DNA from: Candidatus Omnitrophota bacterium
GTDB taxonomy: Bacteria; Omnitrophota; Gorgyraeia; Duberdicusellales; Duberdicusellaceae
Direction of reading: 5' to 3'
Assembly (NCBI GenBank): GCA_015486615.1
Contig: WFRI01000028.1
Span: 1-14,163 of the forward strand
Length of the DNA: 14,163 bases
Below the pieces are notes generated by a model that did not search any database, was not told the origin of the DNA, and was given only the letters and a program-made list of their open reading frames with translations. Shown piece by piece: positions 14,040 through 14,163 of this stretch. A program made the position numbers and the translations under genes. The first letter of the stretch is position 1; every line of letters starts with the position of its first letter.

Positions 14040-14040
14040 A

Positions 14041-14076
14041 CACCTCGGGGGTGGAACTTTTTCCACCCCCGAGGTG
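14041..14076. other. 16-bp perfect GC-rich hairpin
   Basis: CACCTCGGGGGTGGAA (14041-14056) pairs with its exact reverse complement (14061-14076) around CTTT. The stem is identical to that at 7961-7996; only the loop differs. Confidence 0.75.
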
Positions 14077-14163
14077 GGTGCCGGTAAGAAAGGCCCAATC
14101 CCAACATTGCCTTGCGTTGAGCCGGACCCTGTGCCGCTATTGCTTGAATGTCCAACGTCCAAG

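Larger units (their letters stand above)
13971..14163. repeat. Intergenic mosaic repeat, copy 4b (right modules plus a second core; runs off the window)
   Basis: Three CTACCACTAAAAAA units (13971-13984, 13986-13999, 14008-14021), of which the second runs into a half palindrome AACGCTAG. Then come the GCACTGCGTGC palindrome (14015-14039), the GC-rich hairpin (14041-14076), GTGCCGGTAAGAAAG, and a core starting CCAATCCCAACATTG at 14095 through TGTGCCGCTATTGCTTGAATGTCCAACGTCCAAG to the window end. The palindrome-GGTAAGAAAG-core order matches copy 1, so a core can follow the right modules directly. Confidence 0.85.

Noticed and set aside
13967..14155. Minus-strand open frame of 62 codons through copy 4b
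   Set aside because: It translates hairpins and heptads of the repeat and has no independent coding signal.

Overview
The window reads as a piece of a bacterial chromosome from a diderm (Gram-negative type) organism. It encodes an LptD-like outer-membrane lipopolysaccharide assembly protein, a pilus secretin and a parvulin lipoprotein. All ten confident genes lie on the minus strand and are packed with overlaps or gaps of 1-11 nt inside three gene blocks. The mix of a minimal Tad-type pilus cassette, lysine-rich proteins, AT-rich third positions and intergenic heptad repeats of the GTCCAAC/GTCGAAG type fits an uncultivated lineage such as Omnitrophota (Omnitrophica). This placement is an inference from style, not from a marker gene.

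Layout in transcription order, right to left. (1) 13612-8092 is a Tad/Flp-pilus block: parvulin-type prolyl isomerase lipoprotein, CpaB, a CpaC secretin carrying a C-terminal TonB-like domain, and one protein fusing a CpaE-like ParA/MinD ATPase to a complete CpaF ATPase. TadB/TadC, prepilin peptidase and pilin are not in the window. (2) 7701-2357 is transaldolase, LptD, UDP-glucose dehydrogenase and a second, WbpA-like nucleotide-sugar dehydrogenase. (3) 2106-200 is a WbpP/TviC-like epimerase and UDP-glucuronate decarboxylase. Blocks 2 and 3 together supply UDP-GlcA, UDP-xylose and probably UDP-HexNAcA sugars for surface polysaccharide, and insert LPS into the outer membrane.

The gaps between the blocks (2107-2356, 7702-8091, 13613-14163) and the left edge (1-199) hold a mosaic intergenic repeat, always in the same orientation. 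Its modules are a tandem 7-bp repeat, a conserved hairpin, a conserved core, one or more TACCACTAAAAAA direct repeats, A/T-flanked terminator-like palindromes and an optional 16-bp perfect GC-rich hairpin. Copies differ by clean gain or loss of modules. Relative to the genes, the elements lie downstream of each block, so they probably also act as transcription terminators. The most unusual items are this modular repeat, the CpaE-CpaF fusion and the secretin-TonB fusion.
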